From positions 124,001 through 188,000 of the forward strand of contig JAJDEP010000019.1 in NCBI GenBank assembly GCA_029259715.1: a stretch of DNA of 64,000 nucleotides. The letters are read 5' to 3'. Shown in pieces: positions 1 to 10,724 of this stretch. The notes below the pieces were generated by a model that worked only from the letters and a program-made list of their open reading frames with translations, searched no databases and was not told the DNA's origin. How positions within the stretch are numbered: position 1 is the stretch's first letter; every line of letters begins with the position of its first letter. The DNA is from Planctomycetota bacterium. Lineage in GTDB: Bacteria; Planctomycetota; B15-G4. Both the position numbers and the translations under genes were made by a program.

Positions 1-483
1 ACGGTGCAGCGCCGGGTCGAAGCTCTGCCCCTTGGCCTCGACCTCACGGATGGCGGTGGCCAACTCGACGTGGGCCGTCTCCATGAGCGTGCGCATGGCC
101 TCGACGTCGGCGAGCACCTCCTTGGAACCGTCGTAGCGCGTGATCTCGTACGAACGCTCGGGCGCATGGCGCACGAAGACCATGCACGGGTAGGCCGGCA
201 GGGTCGTGACCTCGCTCACGTAGGCCGCCGAGATGGCGTTCATGAGCGTCGACTTGCCCGACTTGAGCGGGCCGAAGATGAGCACGTAGGCCTGCTGCTC
301 GGCGACCTTGTCGGTGAGGACGCAGAAGCGGTGGTGCAGGTCGCGCAGCTGCGGCAGGGCCGCCCGCACCGGGCGTTCGGGGGAGACGCCGGCGAGGACG
401 TCCGCCGCGCCGGCCATGGGCTGCAGCAAGGGGCGCGCGACGTCTTCGAACTCGGCGGCAAATCGGGCCAGGACAGTCTTCAT
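1..483 (-). CDS. Dynamin-like GTPase, N-terminal part (runs off the window)
   Basis: Only the first 161 codons are in the window; the gene reads leftwards off base 1. The start is the ATG at 483-481 (protein begins MKTVLARFAAEF). After an alpha-helical N-terminus the sequence VLIFGPLKSGKSTLMN (about residues 66-81) contains a clear Walker A/G1 P-loop, GPLKSGKST. It is followed by a TTLPAYPC segment that could hold the G2 threonine. The helical lead-in plus this P-loop is what bacterial dynamin-family or similar large GTPases look like; G3 and G4 lie outside the window, so the family is inferred from the P-loop and context only. The gene is transcribed divergently from the SGNH-TPR gene, with about 110 bases between the two starts. 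No strong Shine-Dalgarno is seen. Confidence 0.75.
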   Translation of the reverse strand, partial: MKTVLARFAAEFEDVARPLLQPMAGAADVLAGVSPERPVRAALPQLRDLHHRFCVLTDKVAEQQAYVLIFGPLKSGKSTLMNAISAAYVSEVTTLPAYPCMVFVRHAPERSYEITRYDGSKEVLADVEAMRTLMETAHVELATAIREVEAKGQSFDPALHR

Positions 484-595
484 GAAGTCGCTCGCGAGCC
501 TCGAATACGGGTGTCAGGGGGGAACCACCGACGATACACCCGCGCTCGTTCCGGTACGAGAGGCCGGCTCGACCACACTTTCCACACGCACTTCG

Positions 596-2707
596 ATGGT
601 AACTTCGGAGCCCACCCATGAACGCACCGGCCATCGATCGCTTCCCTCCGAAGGCCCGCGGCCCGGCCACCGTCGGCGCCGCAAGCGACGCGCTCCTCGC
701 TTGAGCGGGCCGGCCGAGCCGCTCCGCCGCCGGCGACCCTCGCGCTGGCGCAAGCTGGGCCTGCAGATCCTGGCCGTCGTGGCGTTTCTCGTACTGGCCG
801 AGGTGGCATTGCGCCTCGCGGGGGTCGAGCCGGTCGTCCGCGACCCTTACCAGGGCTTCTCGGGCTTCCGACCCCTGTTCGTCCCCGCTGACGAAGTCGA
901 TTTCTACCATGGTCGCCGTTGGCGCGTGACCGCCCCGGGCAAACGACCCTGGTTCAACGCGCAGCGCTTCGAGGCCGTCAAGCCGCCGGGCACCTTCCGC
1001 ATCTTCACGCTGGGCGGCTCCACCACCTACGGCCGCCCCTACGACGACGCCCTCTCCTTCTCGGCCTGGATGCGCGAGCTGCTGCCGGCGGCCGACGGCA
1101 GCCGCGACTGGGAGGTCATCAACGCCGGCGGCATCAGCTACGCCAGCTATCGGGTCGCCGCCGTGCTCGAGGAATTGACGGCCTACGAGCCCGACCTGTT
1201 CGTGATCTACACCGGCCACAACGAATTCCTCGAGGAGCGCACCTACCGCGACGTGTCCCGGCTGCCCGAGGCGTTCCGGGTGGTGGCCGGCCTCTTCAGC
1301 CGAACCAGCCTCTACGCCGTCATGCGCGCGGCCCTGCCGGGACTGCAGGACCCCGAGCCGGAGAATTCCCCGGATGCGGACCGGGACGGCGGCGGCCCCA
1401 CCGCCGTGGCCGCCGAAGTGGTCACGCGCCTCGACTCCGTCGTGGGTCTCGACGCCTACGAGCGCGATCCGCAGCTCAACGCCCAGGTGCTGGCCCACTA
1501 CTTCCACAACCTGGAGCGCATGCTCGACACCGCCCAGGCCGCCGGCGCCGATGTGCTCTTCGTGACCCCCGCCGCGGCCCTCAAGGACTGCGAGCCCTTC
1601 AAGAGCCAGCCCGACGACGAGCACGGCCGCGACGCCGACGCCCTCTACGCCGCAGGCCTGCGCGACCTCGAGCAGGGCCACGTCCAACGGGCCGCCGCGG
1701 CCTTGCGGGACGCCAAGGATTTCGACGTGTGCCCCTTGCGCGCGCCGAGCATGTTGCTCGACTCGCTGCGCGCGTTGGCCACCCACCGGGGCGTGCCTCT
1801 GGTCGACTTCGAGGCGCTGCTCGCGGAACGCATGCAGGCCGAGCACGGCCACCCCATCCCCGGGGCCGAGTGGTTCCTCGACCACGTGCACCTCACCGTG
1901 GAAGGCAACGGCCTGCTCGCCGTCGCCATCCTCGAACGGCTCGCCGACGCAGGCACAGTGACGCTGAGCAGCGCTTTCCGCGACGTGATCGTCCCCGCCG
2001 TGGGCGCCCGCATGCGGGCCCGGTTGACGCCGGAGGTGCAGGGACTCGCCGCGCGCAACCTGGCCAAGGTGCTCTCGTGGTCCGGGCAGCACGAGCGCGC
2101 CGACGCCCACGCCCGTCGCGCCGAGGAACTGCTGGGCCCGGGTGACAGCGAGACGCAATTCCTGCTCGGCAACCACGCCCGGGCCCGCGGCGAGTGGGAC
2201 CAGGCCGCCGACCGTTATCGCCGCGCCACCGAGATCGACGCCGGCTACGCCGAGGCGTTCTTCAATCTTGCCGACGCCCTGCTGAACCTGGGGCGGGCCG
2301 CGGACGCCGTCGCGCCGGCGGCCCGGGCGGCCGCGTTGCTGCCCGATCGGGCCGGGGCCCACGAGCTCTCCGGGCTGGCCCTGAGCGGGGCCGGGCAGCC
2401 CGCGGCCGCGCTGGCTCCTCTGCTGCGGGCCGAGAGCCTCGACCCCGACGACCCCTCGCCTCCCAACAACCGCGGCCTGGCGCTGATCGCCCTGGGACGG
2501 GCCGCCGAAGCGAGCGAGGCCTTCGCCGAGGCAGTGCGCCGCGACCCCGATTACGTGAAGGGCCACTACAACCTCGGCCTCGCGCGCCTGGCCCGGGGGG
2601 ACGCCGAGGGCGCGGCCCAGGCCCTGCGGGCGACGTTGGCTCTCGATCCCGATCATGCGCGTGCCCGGGCCCGGCTTTCGCAGATCACCGCCGGCGGGTC
2701 ACCCTAG
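596..2707 (+). CDS. Membrane-anchored SGNH/GDSL hydrolase with C-terminal TPR repeats
   Basis: A 703-residue protein. An Arg-rich cytoplasmic tail (residues 1-53) precedes one membrane segment (about 54-76). An SGNH-hydrolase domain follows. Block I is GGSTTYG with nucleophile Ser142, block II is INAGG near 176, block III is GHNEF near 207, and the catalytic dyad DxxH is Asp429/His432 in LDHVHLT. Residues about 480-690 form Ala-rich TPR repeats. The family removes acyl or acetyl groups from glycans or lipids at the membrane; the substrate is unknown. The only ATG in frame near the N-terminus is at 596; a TTG at 701 is an alternative that would keep the membrane segment. The stop is four bases before the EEP gene start, so the two are probably co-transcribed. 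Confidence 0.85.
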   Translation: MVTSEPTHERTGHRSLPSEGPRPGHRRRRKRRAPRLSGPAEPLRRRRPSRWRKLGLQILAVVAFLVLAEVALRLAGVEPVVRDPYQGFSGFRPLFVPADEVDFYHGRRWRVTAPGKRPWFNAQRFEAVKPPGTFRIFTLGGSTTYGRPYDDALSFSAWMRELLPAADGSRDWEVINAGGISYASYRVAAVLEELTAYEPDLFVIYTGHNEFLEERTYRDVSRLPEAFRVVAGLFSRTSLYAVMRAALPGLQDPEPENSPDADRDGGGPTAVAAEVVTRLDSVVGLDAYERDPQLNAQVLAHYFHNLERMLDTAQAAGADVLFVTPAAALKDCEPFKSQPDDEHGRDADALYAAGLRDLEQGHVQRAAAALRDAKDFDVCPLRAPSMLLDSLRALATHRGVPLVDFEALLAERMQAEHGHPIPGAEWFLDHVHLTVEGNGLLAVAILERLADAGTVTLSSAFRDVIVPAVGARMRARLTPEVQGLAARNLAKVLSWSGQHERADAHARRAEELLGPGDSETQFLLGNHARARGEWDQAADRYRRATEIDAGYAEAFFNLADALLNLGRAADAVAPAARAAALLPDRAGAHELSGLALSGAGQPAAALAPLLRAESLDPDDPSPPNNRGLALIALGRAAEASEAFAEAVRRDPDYVKGHYNLGLARLARGDAEGAAQALRATLALDPDHARARARLSQITAGGSP

Positions 2708-2711
2708 TCCC

Positions 2712-3449
2712 ATGCGCGTGCTGAGCTGGAACATCCACAAGGGCATCGGCGGGGTCGACCGCCGCTACGCCCTCGGCCGCATCGGCGCGGTGATTCGCCA
2801 CTACGACCCGGACGTCGCGCTGCTGCAGGAGGTCGACAAGGCCGTGCCGCGCACGCGACGCGACGACCAGGCGGAGCTGCTGGCCGACACACTCGGCTTC
2901 CCCCACGTCGCCTTCGGTGACAACGTGCGCCTCTCGGAGGGCCGCTACGGCAACGCCACGCTGAGCCGCTTCCCCATCAGCGAGCAGCGCAACATCAACC
3001 TGAAGTTCAGCGTGAAGAAGAAGCGCGGCGGTCTGTACACCGAACTGCACGCGCGGGTGAACGGTCGGCACCGCACGCTGCACGTGTTCAACATCCACCT
3101 CGGGCTCTCGGGCGTCGAACGGCGCTGGCAGATCCGGCGGCTGCTGAGCAGCGACCCGCTCGCCCACCTCGACCGCAACAGCCGCATCATCATCGGCGGG
3201 GACACCAACGACTGGTCCGGCGCCCTGGGCCGGGGACAGCTGCGCAAGGCAGGGTTCCTGGCCGCCACCGGGTCGGGGGCCCGGGCCACGGCCACCTTCC
3301 CGGCCTGGCGGCCCGTGGGCGCCCTCGATCGCATCTTCACCCGCGGGGCCCTGCAGGTGCACGGCCACTTTGGCGCGCGCATGGAGATGGCCCGGCAGGC
3401 CTCCGATCACCGCCCGATCATCGTCGACTGCGAGCTGCTGGCCCGCTGA
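2712..3449 (+). CDS. Endonuclease/exonuclease/phosphatase (EEP) family protein
   Basis: A 245-residue single-domain protein with the full EEP (DNase I-like) signature: SWNIHKG at residues 5-11, LLQEVD with the metal-binding Glu40, GGDTNDW in the middle of the protein, and the C-terminal SDHRPI catalytic His motif. Members cleave phosphodiester or phosphomonoester bonds in nucleic acids, phosphoinositides or similar substrates using Mg2+. There is no signal peptide, so it acts in the cytoplasm. The start at 2712 lies four bases after the stop of the SGNH-TPR gene. Bacterial homologues often sit next to cardiolipin synthase genes, but no such neighbour is present, so the substrate cannot be assigned. 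Confidence 0.88.
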   Translation: MRVLSWNIHKGIGGVDRRYALGRIGAVIRHYDPDVALLQEVDKAVPRTRRDDQAELLADTLGFPHVAFGDNVRLSEGRYGNATLSRFPISEQRNINLKFSVKKKRGGLYTELHARVNGRHRTLHVFNIHLGLSGVERRWQIRRLLSSDPLAHLDRNSRIIIGGDTNDWSGALGRGQLRKAGFLAATGSGARATATFPAWRPVGALDRIFTRGALQVHGHFGARMEMARQASDHRPIIVDCELLAR

Positions 3450-3532
3450 CCCGGCTCACGCCTCCTCGCGCAGCCCACCCACCTCGCCCGCACGGCCCGC
3501 GACATCTCGCGCTCGCCGCCAGCTCGGAGGGC

Positions 3533-3538
3533 TAGGAT
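3533..3538 (+). promoter_or_regulatory. -10-like hexamer TAGGAT directly before a GTG start
   Basis: TAGGAT ends six bases before the GTG at 3545, so a transcript starting at the normal distance would begin at or next to the start codon. No usable Shine-Dalgarno separates them. No convincing -35 hexamer is visible. This is a candidate leaderless promoter. Confidence 0.4.
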
Positions 3539-3544
3539 GCGGGA

Positions 3545-4375
3545 GTGACCCGCCCCACCTTCCTCGACGGCCCGCTCGGCACCGAGCTGGAGCGCCGCGG
3601 CGTGGCCCTCCCGCCGCCCGCCTGGACGGCCGCGGCCCTGGAGCAGGCGCCCGACACCGTGGTGGCCATCCACGCCGAGTACGCCGCCGCCGGCGCCGAG
3701 GTGCACACCACCAACACCTTCCGCACCCGCGACTGCTGCCTCGCCGGGACACCCTGGGCAGGGCGCGGCGCGGCCCTGGCGGCGACCGCCGTGGCCTTGT
3801 GTCGCGACGGCGCGGGCCCCGAGGCGCGGGTGGCCGGGAGCCTCGCGCCGCTGGCCGACTGCTATCGCCCCGACCTCACTCCCGACGACGCCGACCTGCA
3901 GCGCGAACACACCGCGCTCGCGCGCATCCTGGCCGCGTCCGGCTGCGACCTGTTGCTGGTGGAGACCATGCCCACCGCCCGGGAGCTGTCCATCGCGACG
4001 TGCGCCGCCGTGGCCACCGGCCTGCCGGTCTGGTCCGCCATCACCCTCGGCCCGCGGGGCGACTTCTTCGACCGCACGGGCGTCCTCTCGGCCTGGGCTC
4101 AAGCGGCCGAGGCCGGCGCCGAGGCCTTCCTGATCAACTGCGTCCCGGCCGACCGCATCACCCCGGTCCTGGCGACCTTGTGCGACCGTGCCGCCGGGGA
4201 CGGTCCCGCCCTGGGCGCCTACGGCAACACCATCTTCTCTGCGGCCGGAGAGTGGTCGCCCGAGCGCTACGCCGACGAGGCCGTCGCCTGGGCCGACCTC
4301 GGAGCCGGCATCGTCGGCGGCTGCTGCGGCACGACACCGGCCCATCTGGCCGCGTTGACGGACCGCTTCGGATGA
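3545..4375 (+). CDS. Homocysteine S-methyltransferase family protein
   Basis: A 276-residue TIM-barrel protein starting at GTG 3545. It opens with LDGPLGTELERRG, the classic start of the family. The zinc-binding cysteines are present: Cys in FLINCVP and the C-terminal pair in GGCCGTTP. The family moves a methyl group from S-methylmethionine, betaine or methyl-folate to homocysteine to make methionine. Length and the lack of folate or B12 domains fit the short MmuM/BhmT-like group rather than MetH. The substrate of this member cannot be told from sequence. It appears to have its own promoter, because TAGGAT lies six bases before the start. Confidence 0.88.
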   Translation: MTRPTFLDGPLGTELERRGVALPPPAWTAAALEQAPDTVVAIHAEYAAAGAEVHTTNTFRTRDCCLAGTPWAGRGAALAATAVALCRDGAGPEARVAGSLAPLADCYRPDLTPDDADLQREHTALARILAASGCDLLLVETMPTARELSIATCAAVATGLPVWSAITLGPRGDFFDRTGVLSAWAQAAEAGAEAFLINCVPADRITPVLATLCDRAAGDGPALGAYGNTIFSAAGEWSPERYADEAVAWADLGAGIVGGCCGTTPAHLAALTDRFG

Positions 4376-4434
4376 ACCCGGCCCCCTCGGCGACGCCATT
4401 CGACCCCGCCCCCTGATCCCGGCATGATGGCCCC

Positions 4435-4983
4435 GTGCCTTTCATGGACATGATGCGCCGCCGCAAGGAGAAGAAGGCCCGCGATCGCGAGGTCCCCGCG
4501 CTGCCCGCGTCGAAGCCGCACGAGACCGTCGAGGAGCGGGTCTCGGCCATCTACGACCGCTTCGTGACCCGCACCCAGGCCGACGTCACCGGCCTGTGGG
4601 AGATGCTCGGCTCGCGGCGCAAGCTCATGTGGATCAACTTCCTGGCCGGGATCAGCCGCGGCGTGGGCTTCTTCCTGGGCGTGACGCTGATCGGCGGACT
4701 GATCATCGGCGGCACCGCCTTCGTGCTCGACAACGCCGCCGAGGCCATGGGCTGGAAGGAGATCACCTTCGCGTCGATGGTCGAGAGCGTCTACGGCAAG
4801 TTCCGCGAGGTGCAGGCGGTCATCACCGACATCAAGGGCGAGCCGGGCGACCGCACGGCATCGGCCCGCCCCGAGGCCGGCTTCGGCTACGCGGCCCCGG
4901 CCTACTACGACCGCGCCGCCCCGCTCGGCTACACGACCGCCGATCCGCCCGGCGGCCCTCCACCCGAAGCCTCGGGCCGCTGA
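4435..4983 (+). CDS. Small membrane protein, DUF5665-like
   Basis: 182 residues. A charged N-terminus (MRRRKEKKARDRE) leads to a helical stretch and then one long hydrophobic, Gly-rich segment (about residues 62-100, including GVTLIGGLIIGGTAFVL) that would make one or two membrane helices. The C-terminal tail is rich in Ala, Pro, Gly and Tyr. The WxNFLxGxxxGxGxxxG pattern resembles DUF5665 proteins, whose role is unknown. GTG 4435 is used here; ATG 4444 is an alternative. A CATGAT hexamer six bases before the GTG may be a -10. It converges with the secreted repeat protein downstream, with seven bases between stops. Confidence 0.7.
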   Translation: MPFMDMMRRRKEKKARDREVPALPASKPHETVEERVSAIYDRFVTRTQADVTGLWEMLGSRRKLMWINFLAGISRGVGFFLGVTLIGGLIIGGTAFVLDNAAEAMGWKEITFASMVESVYGKFREVQAVITDIKGEPGDRTASARPEAGFGYAAPAYYDRAAPLGYTTADPPGGPPPEASGR

Positions 4984-4990
4984 CCCGCGT

Positions 4991-6331
4991 TCAACGGTCG
5001 TCGCGGCGCACACCCCGGCCGAAGCGCGACCACTCGGGGCGCGTGCGCTCGAGCGCCAGCAGGCTGAACGCCGTGCCGTAGGGCTTGTGGTAGCTGTTCA
5101 TCGGGTAGTCCCAGAGCGAACCGTCGTCCTCCTGGGTCTTGATGATCTCCCGTGCCAGGCGCGCGGCGTAGCGCACCCGCTCGGCCGGCTCGAGCAGCTC
5201 GAGCACCTTGCCCGCGTAGTAATGGGCGAAGTAGTAGAAGTAGCCGGCGTTGGCGTAGTAGGCCTCGTGGGGAACGGGTCGTTGCCGCGCCACGTCGAGG
5301 AAGCGGTGATGCTCGAAGAGCTGGTCGAGGCCCGTGAGCAGGTCGTCCGGCATCACCCCGGGATCGCCGACGAGCCTCAACGCGTAGTTGCACGACTGGA
5401 TGCGGCCCAGCGAGCCCTTCACGTTGTTGATGCCCTCGAGGCGACCGGGCGAGGGCACGGCGTTGATCGAATAGTCGTAGGCACCGTTGGGCAGGCGGCT
5501 GCGAACCAGTCCCCGTACGGCGCGCTCGAGCATGCCCTCGGGGACGTCGATGCCCACCTCAGTGGCCCGGTGCAACGCCACCACCGCCGCGGAGGTCATG
5601 AAGCTGGTGGCCCAGCTCGGACGCTTGGCCAGGGTGTCGAAGTCGTAGTAGCCCCAGCCGCCGGAGCTCGACTGGTACTCGGCCAGCATCCCGACGAAGT
5701 GGTCGGCCTTGCGACGCAGCGCCTGCGACAACTCACCGGTGGAGAAGCGCGGGTCGTGCAGCGCCTCGACGCAGCCCTCCAGCCCGTACACCAGGCCCCA
5801 CACATTGTCGACGTCCCAGTCGGACGGCCGTTTCAGGTCTTCCTGCTCGACGAGGAAGCGCAGGCTGCGCTCGAGGGCCGAGCGCACGGCCGGCGTCTCC
5901 GGCTGCTCCATCAACGCCATGGCGACCAGGCCGGTGGTGGCCGCCGTCCAGCCGTGGTGGCTGTACTTGTTGCTCCACATGTCGTCGTAGGGCCCCGGGT
6001 TGTGGGCCCCGCCCCAACTGCCGTCCTCGTTCTGCGCCGACAGCAACCAGCGCCGGCCGCGCAGGATGGCCGCGTCGATGTCGGCCGTGTCGGGCAAGGG
6101 CAGGGGCGGCGGCTGATGACCCGCAGCCCGCAGCACGTCCTCGGGCCGGCGATCGGCCAGGCTGCCGGTGAGCCCGTCGAGGGCCGCGTCGATCTCGCCG
6201 GCGGAGGCCGGAGTCGGATCGTCCGCCTCCTGGGCCGCCGGGCTCGCCGCGAGTACCACCGCCGCCAGGGCGACGACCATCCACCGGCCCCGTGACCGAG
6301 GGCAACGCGGCGCTGAAGGAGCGCGCCTCAT
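4991..6331 (-). CDS. Secreted prenyltransferase/squalene-oxidase-repeat-like protein
   Basis: 446 residues. A signal peptide (basic start, then WMVVALAAVVLAASPAAQ) is followed by an alpha/alpha-barrel-type protein with several glycine/tryptophan motifs spaced roughly 60-100 residues apart: NEDGSWGG, SSGGWGYYDF, LPNGAYDYS and EDDGSLWDYP. These resemble the QW-type repeats of squalene cyclases and the related repeats of secreted prenyltransferase-like proteins, but the DxDD cyclase acid motif is not seen. It is therefore probably a non-cyclase exported relative, with a binding or glycan role that is unknown. The start ATG overlaps the stop of the upstream coiled-coil lipoprotein by four bases (ATGA), so the two are translationally coupled and likely work together. 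Confidence 0.75.
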   Translation of the reverse strand: MRRAPSAPRCPRSRGRWMVVALAAVVLAASPAAQEADDPTPASAGEIDAALDGLTGSLADRRPEDVLRAAGHQPPPLPLPDTADIDAAILRGRRWLLSAQNEDGSWGGAHNPGPYDDMWSNKYSHHGWTAATTGLVAMALMEQPETPAVRSALERSLRFLVEQEDLKRPSDWDVDNVWGLVYGLEGCVEALHDPRFSTGELSQALRRKADHFVGMLAEYQSSSGGWGYYDFDTLAKRPSWATSFMTSAAVVALHRATEVGIDVPEGMLERAVRGLVRSRLPNGAYDYSINAVPSPGRLEGINNVKGSLGRIQSCNYALRLVGDPGVMPDDLLTGLDQLFEHHRFLDVARQRPVPHEAYYANAGYFYYFAHYYAGKVLELLEPAERVRYAARLAREIIKTQEDDGSLWDYPMNSYHKPYGTAFSLLALERTRPEWSRFGRGVRRDDR

Positions 6332-7206
6332 GATCCGCGGGCGGACAGCCCCGATTCCCAGCTGCGCATGTCCTGCTCGAGCTCGGTCTCGTCGCGGGCC
6401 AGGTCCTCGGCCTTGCGAGCGAGGTCCACCTGCTCGCCCTCCAGGCCGCGCTGGGCCATGGCCTGCGACAGCGCCGCGGCCTCCAGCCCGCGCCGCAGAT
6501 TGTCGAGCTTCACGACGGCCTCATGTCGCTTGGCCCGCAGCGACTCCTCTTCCCGGGGCAGCGTGATGCTGCGCAGGTCGCGGCTCTTGGCCTCCACGAG
6601 GGCGTGACGCTCCTCGGCCCGACGGATGCGCCGACGCGTCCGCTGCAGGACGATCTCGGCCGTCGCGTCCCCCAGGTCGCTGTCGTCGTACATCATCTCG
6701 AGCTGCGCCAGTTCCTCGGCCACCTCGGTCAGGTTGTCGCTCGAAGAGGTCAGGGTGAGCTGGTCCTCACGCAGGCGACGGTCCCGCTCCACCTCGACGA
6801 AGTGCTCGAGGTCCTGCTCCGCGAGCCTCAGCGCCCGCTCGGCCGCGGCGAGGTCGACGTCGGCCTGGGCCTGGGCGCTCTGGTTCTCGAGGGACGACTT
6901 GCGACGCTTGTCCTCGAGGTCGGCGCGCTTGCGGTCGAGATCCTCGGCCTGACGGTGCAGGCCGCGCCGCCGTCCCTCGAACTCGCGCCGCTTGCCGACG
7001 ATCTCGTCCTCGCCGGCGGGACCGGCCGCCACGGGGCCACCGCCGCCGGCCTGCGACTCGACCCGCGCGGGCGCCGGCAGCCGCGTTCCCTCAGCCGCCT
7101 GCGCGCCGCCGCCGCTGTACTCCTCGGCGCTCACGTAGGTGCCCTGCGGACTCTGGCACGACGCCAGCGTGAACAGCATCACGGACCACGAGACCAGCTG
7201 CAGCAT
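6328..7206 (-). CDS. Coiled-coil lipoprotein
   Basis: 292 residues starting at ATG 7206, which has a strong Shine-Dalgarno (AAGGAG) immediately upstream. A longer in-frame reading exists but lacks this site. The N-terminus MLQLVSWSVMLFTLASCQS is a lipoprotein signal with lipobox LASC and acylated Cys17. After a Gly/Ala/Pro-rich linker, residues about 85-290 are almost entirely charged heptad-like helix rich in Glu, Arg, Leu and Asp, i.e. a long coiled coil. No enzymatic motif is seen. It is coupled by a four-base overlap to the secreted prenyltransferase-like protein, so a periplasmic scaffold or partner role is plausible. It is divergent from the 7362 gene. Confidence 0.8.
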   Translation of the reverse strand: MLQLVSWSVMLFTLASCQSPQGTYVSAEEYSGGGAQAAEGTRLPAPARVESQAGGGGPVAAGPAGEDEIVGKRREFEGRRRGLHRQAEDLDRKRADLEDKRRKSSLENQSAQAQADVDLAAAERALRLAEQDLEHFVEVERDRRLREDQLTLTSSSDNLTEVAEELAQLEMMYDDSDLGDATAEIVLQRTRRRIRRAEERHALVEAKSRDLRSITLPREEESLRAKRHEAVVKLDNLRRGLEAAALSQAMAQRGLEGEQVDLARKAEDLARDETELEQDMRSWESGLSARGS

Positions 7207-7361
7207 CTCTCTCTCCTTCGTTCCCGGAACGGCGTCAGGCCGCGTCACCGGGCCCCGCCTCGCGGCAGGCCCGACCGACGCACCGCCGCCGATGATACGC
7301 AACGTAACGGGAGCAGCCCTGCGCCGAGGAACAGGCGTCCCTGCTCTCCCGGATCCGAACG

Positions 7362-9020
7362 ATGTGCTTCGTCCTCGCCCTCTCACTCGCGGTCCTGCCG
7401 CTCCCGATCCCCTGGCTCGCTCACGCCTCCACGGCTGTGCTTGCCCCCAAGGCGCTTGCCCCCACGGCGTTTGTCCCCACGGGTGTGCCCGTAGAGTCGG
7501 TGCCCGTCCCCGGCGATGGGGACGAAGCGGTTGCGGGGGCGCCCTCCGGCTACGCCACCCAGATCACTCCCTACCCTCAACCGGCGACGGCAGCCACGCT
7601 GTTTTTCGTCATGGACGCGACCGTCACCACGGCCGACGGCGGCCGCATCGAAGCGGCGGGAGTGATGGGCTCACCGGCGCCCCTCGCCGTCGAGGAATCC
7701 GTGCTCGGGCGGCTGTTCGACACCAATGTCGCGCGCTTCACCCCGGGGCTCGACACCTCCGCGGTCAAGATCCACGCGACGCCCGAGGTGGTGGCGACTT
7801 GTGGCGACGTCGATGGCGACGGCGACCTGTGGGAGATCCACTGGGAGGACATCGATGCCCTCGGGGTCCGGCGGCTGCCCTGGCATCCGGCGGTGACGCG
7901 CACGGCCGATCTGATCTTCAGCACGCGTCACGATTGGGGTTGGGTCGACCCTTTCTCGGTGCACGACCAACCGGGCGCCCTCGACGGCGACCTGTTCACG
8001 CTGCGGCGTGATGCCGACGGGCTCGGCTTCCATGCCGACAGCTTCCTGAGCGAACGCCTGCTGCTCGAAGCCCTCGGACAGCTGGGCGATCCGCTCACCG
8101 ACGGCGTGGACGTCGATGCCTTTACCATGAACCCGCCCGGCGATCTGTATGTGTCCTTCCGGGAGGCGGAGTGGGTCGCCGGCGAATGGCTGCAGCCGGG
8201 CGGCATCGCCGGCATCCCCCACCACGCCCTGCTCTACGACTTCGACGACAACGTCCGGGAGGTCGAGCCGGGCTGCGCCGTGGTCGTCCTCGACGCCGAC
8301 GAGGTCGACGCCCTGCTGGTCAATTCGGGCCTCACGCGCGCGAGTGGGAATGCCGTCACCCACCTGGGCAACCTCCAGGGGCTGGCCGTCGACCCGGCCG
8401 GCGGCACGCTCCCGCCCTCCGCGGCGTCGTCCGTCACGGCCCTGCCGGCGAACGTCATGGCCGTTCCCCACCTGCTCTTCGTCGGCGAGAAGATCGGACC
8501 CACCGTGTTGACCACCCGCGACGGCGGTCGTCTCGCCACCCTCGACGGACACACCCTAGGCGCCAACCCCATGCACGGGGCCGCCCTGGGACTCGGCGCC
8601 GATGTGGACGCCCCCGGCCACGACCTGGGGGGCTTGCTGGTCATGCCCCGTCCCGAAGCCCAGATGTGCCTCGACGTCACCGCCGGCCAGATCGACCTCG
8701 CCCTCGACCGGCGCGTCGAGTTCGTCCTCGGCGGGGCCACGCCCCACGGCGTCATCGCCCTGCTCGTGACCCTCGGCGAACCGGGATCCGGCGCGCAACT
8801 GGTGAGCCATGCGGCGCCGGCCGAGTGGGTCCACCCCGATCTCTACGTGGCCTCGCCGGCGGCCGTCTTCGCCGGTCGGGCGGACGGCCAGGGACGCCTG
8901 CTGCTCGGCATCGACGTGCCGGCGGCCCTGATGGGACCCCTCTGGATCATCGGCCAGGCCTTCGACCCGACGCGCACCGCGTTGTCGCCTCCGGCCGCCA
9001 TCTGGGCGCCCGGGATCTGA
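7362..9020 (+). CDS. Large secreted protein of unknown function
   Basis: 552 residues with a signal peptide (hydrophobic core about residues 2-20, then AHAS). The mature N-terminus begins with short repeats LAPKA, LAPTA, FVPTG encoded by a 15-base DNA repeat around 7441-7480. One EF-hand-like calcium loop, DVDGDGDLWE, occurs at about residues 149-158. The rest is Asp/Gly/Val-rich beta-type sequence with no catalytic motif I can recognise. The last ~100 residues, ending in ALMGPLWIIGQAFD, look like the C-terminal beta-sandwich of many secreted planctomycete-type proteins. Proteins of this kind are usually surface or exoproteins; no function is proposed. It is divergent from the coiled-coil lipoprotein. 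Confidence 0.7.
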   Translation: MCFVLALSLAVLPLPIPWLAHASTAVLAPKALAPTAFVPTGVPVESVPVPGDGDEAVAGAPSGYATQITPYPQPATAATLFFVMDATVTTADGGRIEAAGVMGSPAPLAVEESVLGRLFDTNVARFTPGLDTSAVKIHATPEVVATCGDVDGDGDLWEIHWEDIDALGVRRLPWHPAVTRTADLIFSTRHDWGWVDPFSVHDQPGALDGDLFTLRRDADGLGFHADSFLSERLLLEALGQLGDPLTDGVDVDAFTMNPPGDLYVSFREAEWVAGEWLQPGGIAGIPHHALLYDFDDNVREVEPGCAVVVLDADEVDALLVNSGLTRASGNAVTHLGNLQGLAVDPAGGTLPPSAASSVTALPANVMAVPHLLFVGEKIGPTVLTTRDGGRLATLDGHTLGANPMHGAALGLGADVDAPGHDLGGLLVMPRPEAQMCLDVTAGQIDLALDRRVEFVLGGATPHGVIALLVTLGEPGSGAQLVSHAAPAEWVHPDLYVASPAAVFAGRADGQGRLLLGIDVPAALMGPLWIIGQAFDPTRTALSPPAAIWAPGI

Positions 9021-9035
9021 TTCCGGCGTCCAGAG

Positions 9036-9054
9036 CGCGGGGCCGCTTGCCGCG
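9036..9054 (+). terminator. Weak stem-loop after the secreted-protein gene
   Basis: CGCGG and CCGCG flank a nine-base loop about 15 bases after the stop at 9020. There is no U-tract. It could end the upstream transcript, but the stem is short. Confidence 0.25.
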
Positions 9055-9116
9055 GACGGCTGCTTCGCTAGGGTTTGCCATCGCAAGCAGAGCGGGCCGA
9101 ACCGCGGGAGAATCCC

Positions 9117-10655
<1,539 letters not shown>

Positions 10656-10724
10656 GTCTCTCGACGGTCGGGCCCGAACACGATGGGCCTCAACCCCGTC
10701 GTCCCCGGACGACGATAGGGAGAC

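Noticed and set aside
44..2656. Very long minus-strand open frame (870 codons) opposite the SGNH-TPR and GTPase genes, and many like it elsewhere (for example 14128-16980, 21758-25042, 23820-26420, 27624-30704)
   Set aside because: In very GC-rich DNA stop codons are rare in antisense frames. The predicted proteins are Arg/Gly/His/Ala-rich low-complexity sequence without motifs, opposite genes with clear families and motifs.
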